Assembly (NCBI RefSeq): GCF_000342005.1
Contig: NZ_AOHO01000063.1
Span: 186,001 to 250,000, forward strand
Source: Amycolatopsis decaplanina DSM 44594
Lineage (GTDB): Bacteria > Actinomycetota > Actinomycetes > Mycobacteriales > Pseudonocardiaceae
Reading direction: 5' to 3'
DNA: 64,000 nucleotides
Each line of letters starts with the position of its first letter. The first letter of the stretch is position 1. Below are positions 17,562 to 26,147 of this stretch, in pieces. The translations under genes and the position numbers were made by a program. A model generated the notes under the pieces. That model was not told where the DNA came from. It searched no databases and saw nothing but the letters and a program-made list of their open reading frames with translations.

Positions 17562-18983
17562 ATGGCGGACGTGGAGCAGAAATCCGTACGCGAAACCGTG
17601 GTCTCGAACTGGACGAACGACGTCCTTCCCAGCCTCTCCGGCCTGGTGGCGATCCCCGCCTTGTCGCCGGCGTTCGACTCCGAGTGGGCGAAGACCGGTC
17701 ATCTGGCGGCCGCCGTCGAGCACGTCCGCTCCTGGATCGCCGCCCGGGAGATCCCCGGCGCGACGCTCGAGGTCGTGGAACTCGAAGGCCGTAGCCCGCT
17801 GCTGTTCGTCGACATCCCGGCGACGTCCGAAGCGGCCGACAAGGGCACCGTGCTGATGTACGGGCACCTCGACAAGCAGCCCCCGGTCGGCGGCTGGTCC
17901 GAGGGGCTCGACCCGTGGACGCCGGTGATCCGCGACGGGCGGCTGTACGGCCGCGGCGCGGTCGACGACGGCTACGCCGGCTACGCGGCGACGACGGCGA
18001 TCGAGGCCGTGCGCGCCGCCGGTGGCGAACACTCCCGCGCGGTCGTGCTGCTGGAGACCGGTGAGGAATCCGGCAGCCCGGACCTGCCCGCCTACGTCGA
18101 GCACCTGAAGGAGAAGCTCGGCACGGTGTCGGTGGTCGTCTGCCTCGACGCGGGCGGCATGGACTACGAGCGCCTGTGGCTGACCACCAGCCTGCGCGGC
18201 ATGCTGCACGTCAACGTCACCGTAAAGGTGCTCGAGTCCGCGCAGCACTCCGGCATGGCCAGCGGCATCGTGGCGAGTTCGTTCCGCGTCCTGCGTGCCC
18301 TGCTCGACCGGATCGAGAACGCCGAGACCGGCGAGATCAAGCTCGCCGAGCTCAGCGTCGACATCCCGGAGAACCGCGTCGACGAGGCGCGCGGCGTCGT
18401 CGAGATCGCGCCCGGCGCGGCGAAGACGCTCTTCCCAGTGGTCGGCCGGACGGTCTCGGACGACGACCTGGAACTGCTGCTCAACAACTCGTGGCGGCCG
18501 ACGCTCTCGGTGATCGGTGCGGCGGGCTTCCCGCTTCCGGCCGACGCGGGCAACGTGCTGCGCGACAGCACCACGCTCACCCTGAGCTTCCGCCTCCCGC
18601 CGACGGCCGACGCGAAGGCCGCGATGGAGGCGGTCCGCCGCGTGCTGACCACCGACGTGCCGTACGACGCTTCGGTGGAGCTCGGCGATTTCCAGGCCGA
18701 GAACGGCTGGAACGCGCCGGACACCGCGCCGTGGCTCGACGACGTCCTGCACCACGTGAGCGGCGAGGTCTTCGGCGCGCCGCACAAGAGCTTCGGCATG
18801 GGCGGATCGATCCCGTTCATGGGGCTGCTCGGCGAGAAGTACCCGGACGCGCAGTTCGTGGTCACCGGCGCCTGCGGGCCGGACTCGAACATCCACGTGC
18901 CGGACGAGTGGCTGAACATCGACTTCGCGCAGCGGGTCACCGAGGCGGTCGCGCACATCCTAGACGCGCACGCGAAGAGCTGA
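17562..18983 (+). CDS. M20-family zinc peptidase (dipeptidase type)
   Basis: This 473-residue enzyme has the M20 zinc-binding order: VLMYGHLDKQPPVGGW (first His/Asp), RLYGRGAVDDGYAGYAAT (bridging Asp) and VVLLETGEESGSPDLPAYV (catalytic Glu pair). A dimerisation lid and a final His region GPDSNIHVPDEWLNIDF follow. No signal peptide is present, so it is cytoplasmic. It probably hydrolyses dipeptides or N-acyl amino acids. It stands alone, divergent from the bkd operon. Confidence 0.92.
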   Translation: MADVEQKSVRETVVSNWTNDVLPSLSGLVAIPALSPAFDSEWAKTGHLAAAVEHVRSWIAAREIPGATLEVVELEGRSPLLFVDIPATSEAADKGTVLMYGHLDKQPPVGGWSEGLDPWTPVIRDGRLYGRGAVDDGYAGYAATTAIEAVRAAGGEHSRAVVLLETGEESGSPDLPAYVEHLKEKLGTVSVVVCLDAGGMDYERLWLTTSLRGMLHVNVTVKVLESAQHSGMASGIVASSFRVLRALLDRIENAETGEIKLAELSVDIPENRVDEARGVVEIAPGAAKTLFPVVGRTVSDDDLELLLNNSWRPTLSVIGAAGFPLPADAGNVLRDSTTLTLSFRLPPTADAKAAMEAVRRVLTTDVPYDASVELGDFQAENGWNAPDTAPWLDDVLHHVSGEVFGAPHKSFGMGGSIPFMGLLGEKYPDAQFVVTGACGPDSNIHVPDEWLNIDFAQRVTEAVAHILDAHAKS

Positions 18984-19000
18984 TCTCCTCGCTCACGCTG

Positions 19001-19051
19001 CGATGAGAGGTCCTTTCCCTGCAAAATTCGCAAGGAAAGGACCTTTCATCG
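19001..19051. terminator. Long hairpin downstream of the M20 peptidase
   Basis: A 22-bp stem (left arm starts CGATGAGAGGTCCTTTCC) has two mismatches and a 7-base loop. It lies between the peptidase stop and the hydrolase start at 19068, so it also insulates the next gene from readthrough. Confidence 0.65.
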
Positions 19052-19067
19052 CGCGTGCGGGAGGATC

Positions 19068-19934
19068 ATGTTCGAAGGCTTCGAGCTCGAAAACGTCGAC
19101 ACGGGAGAAGTGACCCTCAGGGTCCGCCACGGCGGATCAGGACCGCCTCTCGTTCTCCTGCACGGCCATCCCCGCACGCACACCACCTGGTACGACGTCG
19201 CGCCCCGGCTCGCGGACGCGTTCACCGTCGTCTGCCCGGATCTTCCCGGCTACGGCCAGTCCTCGAAACCCGAGACCACCGAAGACCACTCAGCGCACTC
19301 GAAACGCGCCATGGCCAGGCATATCGTCGCGCTCATGCGGCACCTCGGCCACGAACGGTTCGCCGTCGCCGGTCACGATCGCGGCAGCTACGTGGCGCAT
19401 CGGCTGGCCATGGACCACCCCGAAGCGGTCACCAGGCTGGTCGTCCTCGACGGCGTGCCGATCGGCGAAGCGCTCGCCCGCGCCGACGCGGATTTCGCGC
19501 GGGAATGGTGGCACTGGTTCTTCTTCGGCCAGCTCGCGAAGCCTGCCGAGCGTGTCATCAACGCCGACCCGGACGCCTGGTACGGCGGCGATCCCGAGGC
19601 GATGGGCGCGGAGAACCACGCCGACTTCCTGCGGGCGATCCACGATCCCGAGACGGTCCACGGGATGCTCGAGGACTACCGCGCCGGCCTCGGGCCCGAC
19701 CGCGAAGCCGACGATGCCGACAAGGCGGCCGGGCGGAAACTCGGCTGTCCGCTGCTCATGTTGTGGTCCAGCCGCGACGACATGGCCGACCTGTACGGCG
19801 ACCCGACCGCGGTGTGGCGCGAATGGGCCGACGACGTCCGGGGCTTCGCCATCGAGTCCGGGCACCACATGGCCGAGGACAACCCGGCCGACCTAGCGGC
19901 GGCGTTGCGCGAGTTCCTGGTCCAGGGCTCGTGA
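19068..19934 (+). CDS. Alpha/beta hydrolase, fluoroacetate-dehalogenase-like
   Basis: The protein has 288 residues. The nucleophile is Asp104 in AVAGHDRGSYVAHRLAMDHP, not Ser, as in haloacid/haloalkane dehalogenases and epoxide hydrolases. The cap has EWWHWFFFGQ (His149-Trp150, the halide-binding pair of fluoroacetate dehalogenase) and RVINADPDAWYGG. The catalytic His is in ESGHHMAED. Arg105 is kept, but the second carboxylate-binding Arg of fluoroacetate dehalogenases is Tyr108 here, so the substrate may not be a haloacetate. Family identity is clear; the reaction is inferred. GGGAGG precedes the ATG. Confidence 0.82.
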   Translation: MFEGFELENVDTGEVTLRVRHGGSGPPLVLLHGHPRTHTTWYDVAPRLADAFTVVCPDLPGYGQSSKPETTEDHSAHSKRAMARHIVALMRHLGHERFAVAGHDRGSYVAHRLAMDHPEAVTRLVVLDGVPIGEALARADADFAREWWHWFFFGQLAKPAERVINADPDAWYGGDPEAMGAENHADFLRAIHDPETVHGMLEDYRAGLGPDREADDADKAAGRKLGCPLLMLWSSRDDMADLYGDPTAVWREWADDVRGFAIESGHHMAEDNPADLAAALREFLVQGS

Positions 19935-19973
19935 GTGGTAAAGACGGTTAGAACCGTCCTTACCACTCACGAG
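19928..19973. terminator. Hairpin overlapping the hydrolase stop
   Basis: CTCGTGAGTGGTAA pairs with TTACCACTCACGAG, and the stem continues inward (GACGGTT/AACCGTC) after one mismatch. The gene's TGA is inside the left arm. No clear T-run follows. Confidence 0.6.
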
Positions 19974-20058
19974 CCCCACTCGGTACCGGCGCTTGGCCGC
20001 CTTCACCGCGGACAGCCGGGCCCAGCGAGAGCGAACCGCCGCGGTTTGTCGTACATGG

Positions 20059-20901
20059 TCACGTCAGCCGGGTCAGCTGCACCGAAACGTCCAAAGTGGA
20101 CTGACCGCCACCGGTGAAGATGCCCTTGAGCGGCGGCACGTCGGCGTAGTCGCGGCCGTACGCGACCCAGACATGCCGTGGCCCGACCGGGATCGCGTTC
20201 GTCGGGTCGTAGGCCCACCAGCCGCCGGTCCAGACGTCGACCCAGGCGTGGCTCTCGCCTTCGACCGTCTCGCCGAGCTTCGCCTCCGGTTTCGTGTGCA
20301 GGTACCCGGAGACGTATCGCGCCGGGACGCCGATCGCGCGCAGCATCACCAGCGTCACATGCGCGAAGTCCTGGCAAACCCCTTCGCGCGCACGCCACGC
20401 GTCGGTCGCCGTGCTGTGTACGCCGGTCGTCCCCGGCTGGTACTTCAGCTGCTGGTTGACCCATTCGCAGACCGCGAGCACGGCCTCCGCGGGGTCGAGT
20501 CCCTTCCGCAGTTCGCGCGCGACCTTCGACAGCTCCGGATCGCGTGGCGTGTACGGCGTCGGCGTCAGGTATTCGGTGCGGTGGTCGACGACGGTTTCGC
20601 CGCGCAGATCCTTCCACGTCGCCGAGCGGACCGGCTCGCCTTCGTCGGCGGTCTCGACCACCGACGTCGCGAGCACGGTGAACTCGGTGTGCGGCGCATG
20701 AAGGTCGAACGAGGTCACGACGGTGCCCCAGTAATCGGTGTACCGGTAGGCGCGGGTCGCCGGCGTCGTCTCGACCCGGTTCACGACCGTGGTCTGCCGC
20801 CGATCGGACCGCGGCGTCAGCCGAGCCTCGTTGTACGACTGCGTGGCCGGCGTCGCGTACCGGTATCCGGTCCGGTGGGCCACCCGAAGCTGCCAGGTCA
20901 C
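20059..20901 (-). CDS. Transglutaminase-like cysteine peptidase family protein
   Basis: This 280-residue protein has an N-terminal beta domain (WQLRVAHRTGYRYATPATQS). The transglutaminase core has Cys in AREGVCQDFAHVTLVMLRAI, His in GESHAWVDVWTGGWWAYDPT and the final Asp in the same block. It is cytoplasmic by sequence. It ends the operon ATP-grasp / alpha-E / transglutaminase, and its GTG overlaps the alpha-E stop (GTGA). In this conserved trio the enzyme is thought to cut or form amide bonds in a peptide made by the ATP-grasp partner; the substrate is not known. Confidence 0.9.
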   Translation of the reverse strand: MTWQLRVAHRTGYRYATPATQSYNEARLTPRSDRRQTTVVNRVETTPATRAYRYTDYWGTVVTSFDLHAPHTEFTVLATSVVETADEGEPVRSATWKDLRGETVVDHRTEYLTPTPYTPRDPELSKVARELRKGLDPAEAVLAVCEWVNQQLKYQPGTTGVHSTATDAWRAREGVCQDFAHVTLVMLRAIGVPARYVSGYLHTKPEAKLGETVEGESHAWVDVWTGGWWAYDPTNAIPVGPRHVWVAYGRDYADVPPLKGIFTGGGQSTLDVSVQLTRLT

Positions 20902-21845
20902 AGCGAAACCTCCGCACCGCTCCAGGCCACCCAAGGCGACGAATGGAAGTACTGCACCGAAACCGCGTCGCCGATGTCCTTGATCGAGGTCTGCAGGGCG
21001 CCGAGCCGCTTCGGCAGGTCCTCCAGCAGATCCGACGGCCGCAGGAACTCCAGCTCACTGCGCGCGCGGCCGAGTTGCCGCAGCGCTTCGGACTTCTCGT
21101 TGGCGCGCGAGTTGACGCCGGGGTCCAGCCGCTCCAGGCATTCCTCGGCCTGGCGCAGCGCGTGGAACACCGAACGCGGGAAGAGCGTGTCCCGCAACAA
21201 GAACTGCACGACGCGGGCGGCGTCGAGCGCACCGCGATAGGTCCGCAGGTAGGTGTCCTGCGCGCCCGCCGAACGGAGCACGGTGATCCAGCCGGGTGAG
21301 GACGCGCTGTCCTGGACCCGCGAAAGCAGCAGCCGCACCACCATGTCCGCGCGTTCGATCGAGCGGCCGAGCACCATGAACAGCCAGCCGTCGTCGCGGC
21401 TCATCGTCGAATCCGCGAGCCCGGCGAACATCGCCGCGCGCTCCTCCACGAACGAGAGGAACGCGTGCGGCCCGGCGCGGCGCGCGTACCGCTGCCTGTC
21501 CGGCACCGCGTTCCACGTCGCGTTCAGGCATTCCCACAGCTCGGTCGAGACGACCTCGCGGGCACCGCGCGTGTTCTCGCGGGCGGAGTTGATCGAACCG
21601 ACGATCGACGCGGGATTGTCCTTGGCGTAGGCGACCAGTTCGGTCAGCTTCCACACGTCGAGTGAGTCCATGCCCTCCGGCGTGATGCCGAGGACGGCGA
21701 GCAGCTGGCGGCTCGCGTGGTCCGGGTCGACGCTCGCGTCTTCGAGCAGCTGGTGCACGGAGACGTTGAGGATCCGGGAGGTGTCGTCGGCACGTTCGAC
21801 GTACCGGCCGATCCAGTACAGCGATTCCGCGTTACGGGCTAGCAC
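20898..21845 (-). CDS. Alpha-E domain protein
   Basis: The 315-residue all-helical protein begins LARNAESLYWIGRYVERADD, the family hallmark, and has DGWLFMVLGRSIERADMVVR at about 165-185. The alpha-E domain is of unknown biochemical function and almost always accompanies circularly permuted ATP-grasp and transglutaminase genes, as here. The GTG start overlaps the end of the ATP-grasp gene by seven bases. Confidence 0.9.
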   Translation of the reverse strand: MLARNAESLYWIGRYVERADDTSRILNVSVHQLLEDASVDPDHASRQLLAVLGITPEGMDSLDVWKLTELVAYAKDNPASIVGSINSARENTRGAREVVSTELWECLNATWNAVPDRQRYARRAGPHAFLSFVEERAAMFAGLADSTMSRDDGWLFMVLGRSIERADMVVRLLLSRVQDSASSPGWITVLRSAGAQDTYLRTYRGALDAARVVQFLLRDTLFPRSVFHALRQAEECLERLDPGVNSRANEKSEALRQLGRARSELEFLRPSDLLEDLPKRLGALQTSIKDIGDAVSVQYFHSSPWVAWSGAEVSL

Positions 21846-23557
21846 GGTGACCTCCTACGGCCCGAAGTACTCTTTACCGCTGAGGTCCCATCCTGCTCAG
21901 CCTGCTGCTGCTGTTGCTGCTGAGTCGTCGTCAGCTCGGGACCCTGTTCGGCGACCAGACCGTCCACTTGGGACAGCGCGCCGAGCGCGGGCCGCTCCAG
22001 CTCCCGCTCCGCCGTCGAGGACCGCGGCGCCAGTACCCAGGTGTCCTTGGAGCCGCCGCCCTGCGACGAGTTGACCACCAGGCTGCCCTCCGGGAGCGCG
22101 ACCCTGGTCAGTCCGCCCGGCAGGACGAAGATGTCCTTGCCGTCGTTGACCGCGAACGGGCGGAGGTCGACGTGCCGCGGCGCCAGTCGTTCATCCACTT
22201 TGGATGGAACGGTGGAGAGCTGGACCACCGGCTGGGCGATCCAGCCGCGTTTGTGCGCCCGGACCTTCCGCTTCAACGCGGTCAGCTCGGCCTGCGTCGC
22301 CTCCGGGCCGAACACGATGCCGTAGCCGCCCGAACCCTCGACCGGTTTGATCACCAGTTCGTCCATGTGCTGCATGACGTGGTCGAACTCGTCCGGCAGC
22401 CAGCACCGGAAGGTGTCCACGTTGGGCAGCAGCGGCTTCTCGTTGAGGTAGTACTTCACCATCTCGGGCACGTAGGTGTAGACGAGCTTGTCGTCGCCCA
22501 CGCCGTTGCCGACCGCGTTCGCGATCACCACGTTGCCCGCGCGCGCCGCGTTCAGGATTCCGGCGACGCCGAGCACGGAGTCCGGCCGGTAGTGGACCGG
22601 ATCGAGGAACTCGTCGTCGATCCGCCGGTAGATGACGTCGACCTGCTGTTCGCCCTCGGTGGTGCGGAGGTAGACGACGTTGTCACGGCAGAACATGTCG
22701 CGGCCTTCGACCAGCTCGACGCCCATCAGCCGGGCTAGCAGCGAATGCTCGAAGTACGCCGAGTTGTGCACCCCGGGCGTGAGCACGACGACCATCGGGT
22801 CGGCGACGTTCACCGCGGCCGCCGCCCGCAGCGCGCGCAGCAGATGCGAGGCGTAATCGCCGACCGGACGGACCCGGTGCTGGGCGAACAGATCCGGGAA
22901 CACGCGCGCCATCGTGCGGCGGTTCTCCATCACGTACGACACGCCGGACGGATTGCGGAGGTTGTCCTCCAGTACCCGGAAGGTGCCCTCCTCGTCACGC
23001 ACCAGGTCCACACCGGACACGTGGATGCGGACGCCGTTGGGCGGGTTGATCCCGAACGCCTCGCGCTGGAAGTGCTCGCACGAGGTGATCAGCCGTCGCG
23101 GGAGAACGCCGTCGCGCAGGATCTGCCGGTCGCCGTACACATCGGCGAGAAAGGCTTCGAGCGCGCGGACCCGTTGCGCCACACCGCGTTCGAGTTTGCC
23201 CCATTCGGCAGAAGTGATCACGCGCGGCACCAGGTCGAGCGGGAAGGGGCGTTCCTGGCCGGACAGCGAGAACGTGATGCCCTGATCCACCATCGCCCGG
23301 TCGATCGCCGCCGACCGGGACGAGAGGTCCGCCGACGTCAGTGCGGAGATCGACTCGTACAGCGCCCGGTACGGCTGGCGGACCGTGCCGTCGGCGGTGA
23401 ACATCTCGTCGTACGCGCCCGCGTGCGGCCGGGACGGCGAGAGATAGCCGTCGAACTGCGCCCCGGGTTTCGCCGTGCGCCGTGCCGACGTCGTCGTCCG
23501 CGGGCGTCGGCCCGCAGGTGGGAGACGCGGCGCCGAGTTGTTGTTCATGGTCGCCAT
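21839..23557 (-). CDS. Circularly permuted ATP-grasp protein
   Basis: This 572-residue protein contains SGVDLVRDEEGTFRVLEDNL, NPSGVSYVMENRR, ELVIKPVEGSGGYGIVFGP (ATP-binding loop) and PRHVDLRPFAVNDGKDIFVL. These are the blocks of the circularly permuted ATP-grasp family predicted to ligate an amino acid or peptide. The ends are low in complexity: an Arg/Pro/Ser N-terminus and a run of glutamines near the C-terminus (TTQQQQQQQAEQ, 21901-21922). It is the first gene of the three-gene operon; mycobacteria carry related genes at Rv2567-Rv2569c. Confidence 0.9.
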   Translation of the reverse strand: MATMNNNSAPRLPPAGRRPRTTTSARRTAKPGAQFDGYLSPSRPHAGAYDEMFTADGTVRQPYRALYESISALTSADLSSRSAAIDRAMVDQGITFSLSGQERPFPLDLVPRVITSAEWGKLERGVAQRVRALEAFLADVYGDRQILRDGVLPRRLITSCEHFQREAFGINPPNGVRIHVSGVDLVRDEEGTFRVLEDNLRNPSGVSYVMENRRTMARVFPDLFAQHRVRPVGDYASHLLRALRAAAAVNVADPMVVVLTPGVHNSAYFEHSLLARLMGVELVEGRDMFCRDNVVYLRTTEGEQQVDVIYRRIDDEFLDPVHYRPDSVLGVAGILNAARAGNVVIANAVGNGVGDDKLVYTYVPEMVKYYLNEKPLLPNVDTFRCWLPDEFDHVMQHMDELVIKPVEGSGGYGIVFGPEATQAELTALKRKVRAHKRGWIAQPVVQLSTVPSKVDERLAPRHVDLRPFAVNDGKDIFVLPGGLTRVALPEGSLVVNSSQGGGSKDTWVLAPRSSTAERELERPALGALSQVDGLVAEQGPELTTTQQQQQQQAEQDGTSAVKSTSGRRRSPC

Positions 23558-23705
23558 ACTCGCTCACCCTGCCATGTCGGCGCGATACCTCATGCAACGC
23601 CCGTGACGGCCGAAACGGCGCTGTAACGTCGTAGTGCTGTGCTTGCCGCCGGATGAGTGGCAATATGCGTGCTCTCGACACATGGGAACTACGAGGAGTG
23701 ACGAC

Positions 23706-24521
23706 GTGGCTCGATTCAAAGCGCTCGCCCTGATCCCGGCGCTCGCCCTCGCCGCGGGGGCGCTGTCCGCTTGTGGTGAGGAAGGCGGTACTGCGGCCGG
23801 CGGCGTCCAGCTCGTCGCTTCCGGCAAGGTCACCACCTGCACGCACCTGCCCTACCAGCCGTTCCAGGTCAAGCAAGGCGACAAGATCGTCGGCTTCGAC
23901 GTGGACCTGGTCGACCTCGTCGGCAAGAAGCTGGGTGTCGAGCAGAGCATCGTCGACATCGCCTTCGAGAACATCGAGTCCGGCGAAGCGATGAACAGCG
24001 GCCAGTGCGACCTCGCCGCCGCCGGGATGACGATCACCGACAAGCGCAAGGAGAAGTTCGACTTTTCCGACCCGTACTTCGAGGCGACCCAGGCGCTGCT
24101 GGTCAAGACCGGTTCGCCGATCAAGGACCTGTCCAATGTCGCGGGCAAGAAGATCGGTGTCCAGTCGGCCACCACCGGCGCCGACTACGCCAAGGAGAAG
24201 GCCGCCGGCGCGGAGATCGTCACCTTCGACGACCTCGCGCTGCTGGAGCAGGCCGTCAAGAACGGCACGGTCGACGCGGGCGTCAACGACAACGGCGTGC
24301 TCTACGACTTCGCGAAGACGAACCCGGACACGACGGTCGTCACCGAGTTCAAGACGAACGAGTTCTATGGCATCGGCGTGAAGAAGGGCAACAGCGCCCT
24401 CCTCGGCCAGGTCAACGAGGTGCTCAAGGCTTCCGTGGCCGACGGTTCCTACGCGCAGATCTACCAGAAGTGGTTCGGCAAGGCGCCGACCTGGCAGCCG
24501 GGCAGCCCGACCGCCGGTTGA
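23706..24521 (+). CDS. Glutamate/amino-acid ABC transporter substrate-binding lipoprotein
   Basis: The protein has 271 residues with a lipoprotein signal (ALIPALALAAGALSACGEE; the lipid Cys is in LSAC). A periplasmic-binding domain of the polar-amino-acid type follows: GFDVDLVDLVGKKLGVEQ, SGQCDLAAAGMTITDKRKE and FSDPYFEATQALLVKTG. It captures glutamate, glutamine or a similar amino acid outside the membrane. GTG 23706 follows GAGGAG, and the longer frame from 23634 has no signal peptide at its start. It is the first gene of a three-gene uptake operon. Confidence 0.92.
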   Translation: MARFKALALIPALALAAGALSACGEEGGTAAGGVQLVASGKVTTCTHLPYQPFQVKQGDKIVGFDVDLVDLVGKKLGVEQSIVDIAFENIESGEAMNSGQCDLAAAGMTITDKRKEKFDFSDPYFEATQALLVKTGSPIKDLSNVAGKKIGVQSATTGADYAKEKAAGAEIVTFDDLALLEQAVKNGTVDAGVNDNGVLYDFAKTNPDTTVVTEFKTNEFYGIGVKKGNSALLGQVNEVLKASVADGSYAQIYQKWFGKAPTWQPGSPTAG

Positions 24522-24534
24522 TAATCACCTCTCC

Positions 24535-24562
24535 TGTGGCCGGTGCCAGCGCACCGGCCACA
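24535..24562 (+). promoter_or_regulatory. Intercistronic hairpin
   Basis: TGTGGCCGGTGC pairs with GCACCGGCCACA around a 4-base loop (cagc), between the binding-protein and permease genes. Such hairpins commonly protect the upstream message or reduce readthrough, giving more binding protein than permease. That role is inferred. Confidence 0.6.
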
Positions 24563-24591
24563 GGCTTGTCGCCACCTGTTTGAGGAGAGAA

Positions 24592-25395
24592 ATGGCTTTG
24601 AGCCGCCGCCAGCGACGTTCGGCGTTCCGGACCGGGCAATACGTCCTGCTGCTGGTGATCGTCATCGTGCTCGCGCTGCTGGCCGACTGGAGCAAGATCG
24701 GCAAGGCGTTCTTCGACCTCGACGTCGCCGCCAAGCAGTTCCCGGACGTGATCACGGTCGCGCTGAAGAACACCGTCATCTTCACCGCGCTGGGCTTCGC
24801 GCTCGGCCTGGGGCTGGGCCTCGTGCTCGCCCTGATGAGACTTTCCTCGGTCGGCCCGTACCGCTGGTTCGCGCGCGGGTACATCGAGTTCTTCCGCGGC
24901 CTGCCCGCGCTGCTGATCTTCCTCGCCGTGGGGATCGGTGTGCCCACCGCGTTCGCCACGCAGCTGCCGCGCAACGTCGCGATCATGCTGGCACTGGGCA
25001 TCGTGTCCTCGGCCTACATGGCGGAGACCATCCGCGCCGGTATCCAGGCCGTGCCGCGTGGGCAGATCGAGGCCGCGCGCTCGCTCGGCATGTCCCCGGC
25101 GCGCACGATGATCACCGTCGTGATCCCGCAGGCGTTCCGGATCATCCTGCCGCCGCTGGCCAACGAGCTGATCATGCTGACGAAGGACTCTTCGCTGGCG
25201 TTCCTGCTCGGCACCACGCCGGCACAGCAGGAACTCGCGCAGTTCAGCCGTCAGGCGTTGCTGGAGGCCAAGGGTCTGACCCCGATCGTCGTCGCGGGTC
25301 TCTGCTACCTGGTCATCACCATCCCGCTGTCGATCCTGCAGCAGCGGCTAGAGAAGAAATACGGGGCCGGAGTGCCCGGCGGAGGAACGGTATGA
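24592..25395 (+). CDS. Amino-acid ABC transporter permease
   Basis: The 267-residue HisMQ/GlnP-type permease has five membrane segments and the inner-membrane ABC motif SSAYMAETIRAGIQAVPRGQ followed by EAARSLGMSP, which contacts the ATPase. ATG 24592 follows GGAGAG. It is the only permease in the operon, so it probably acts as a homodimer. Its stop overlaps the ATPase start (ATGA). Confidence 0.92.
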   Translation: MALSRRQRRSAFRTGQYVLLLVIVIVLALLADWSKIGKAFFDLDVAAKQFPDVITVALKNTVIFTALGFALGLGLGLVLALMRLSSVGPYRWFARGYIEFFRGLPALLIFLAVGIGVPTAFATQLPRNVAIMLALGIVSSAYMAETIRAGIQAVPRGQIEAARSLGMSPARTMITVVIPQAFRIILPPLANELIMLTKDSSLAFLLGTTPAQQELAQFSRQALLEAKGLTPIVVAGLCYLVITIPLSILQQRLEKKYGAGVPGGGTV

Positions 25396-26147
25396 CCACC
25401 CAGACGATCGTCGAGGTTTCGGGACTGCACAAGGCGTTCGGCGAACTCGAAGTGCTCAAGGGCATCGACCTGCAGGTCGAGCGGGGGCAGGTCGTCTGCA
25501 TCATCGGCCCGTCGGGTTCCGGCAAGTCGACGCTGCTGCGCTGCGTCAACCTGCTCGAAGAACCGCAGCAGGGCAAGATCGTGGTCAACGGCAGCGAGAT
25601 CACCGACCCGGACGTCGACATCGACGGCGCCCGCACGAAGATCGGCATGGTCTTCCAGTCGTTCAACCTCTTCTCGCACCTGAGCGTGCTCGAAAACCTC
25701 ACCGTCGCGCAGCGCAAGGTGTTGAAGCGCGGCAAGGAAGAGGCGGAGCTCGTCGCGCGGGAAAACCTCGCGAAGGTCGGGCTGGCGGAGAAGGAGTCTT
25801 CGCTGCCGACTCAGCTTTCCGGCGGGCAGCAGCAGCGCGTCGCGATCGCCAGGGCGCTTTCGATGAACCCCGACGTCATGCTGTTCGACGAACCGACGTC
25901 CGCCCTCGACCCCGAACTGGTCGGCGACGTCCTCGCGGTCATGCGGCAGCTCGCGCAGGAAGGCATGACGATGCTCGTCGTCACGCACGAGATGCAGTTC
26001 GCCCGCGAGGTGGCCGACATCGTGCTGTTCATGGACGGTGGTGTGGTCGTCGAGCAGGGCGCGCCGGACCAGGTGATCGGGGACCCGCAGGAGGAACGCA
26101 CGAAGACGTTCCTCTCGCGGGTCCTGAACCCGAATCACCAGGGCTAG
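25392..26147 (+). CDS. Amino-acid ABC transporter ATP-binding protein
   Basis: The 251-residue ATPase has Walker A IIGPSGSGKSTLLRCVN, signature LSGGQQQRVAIARALSM, Walker B VMLFDEPTSALDPELV and switch His VVTHEMQFAREVAD, all of the GlnQ/GluA type. It is coupled to the permease by the ATGA overlap. Its TAG shares the four bases CTAG (26144-26147) with the stop of the opposing EspG-like gene. Confidence 0.94.
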   Translation: MTTQTIVEVSGLHKAFGELEVLKGIDLQVERGQVVCIIGPSGSGKSTLLRCVNLLEEPQQGKIVVNGSEITDPDVDIDGARTKIGMVFQSFNLFSHLSVLENLTVAQRKVLKRGKEEAELVARENLAKVGLAEKESSLPTQLSGGQQQRVAIARALSMNPDVMLFDEPTSALDPELVGDVLAVMRQLAQEGMTMLVVTHEMQFAREVADIVLFMDGGVVVEQGAPDQVIGDPQEERTKTFLSRVLNPNHQG

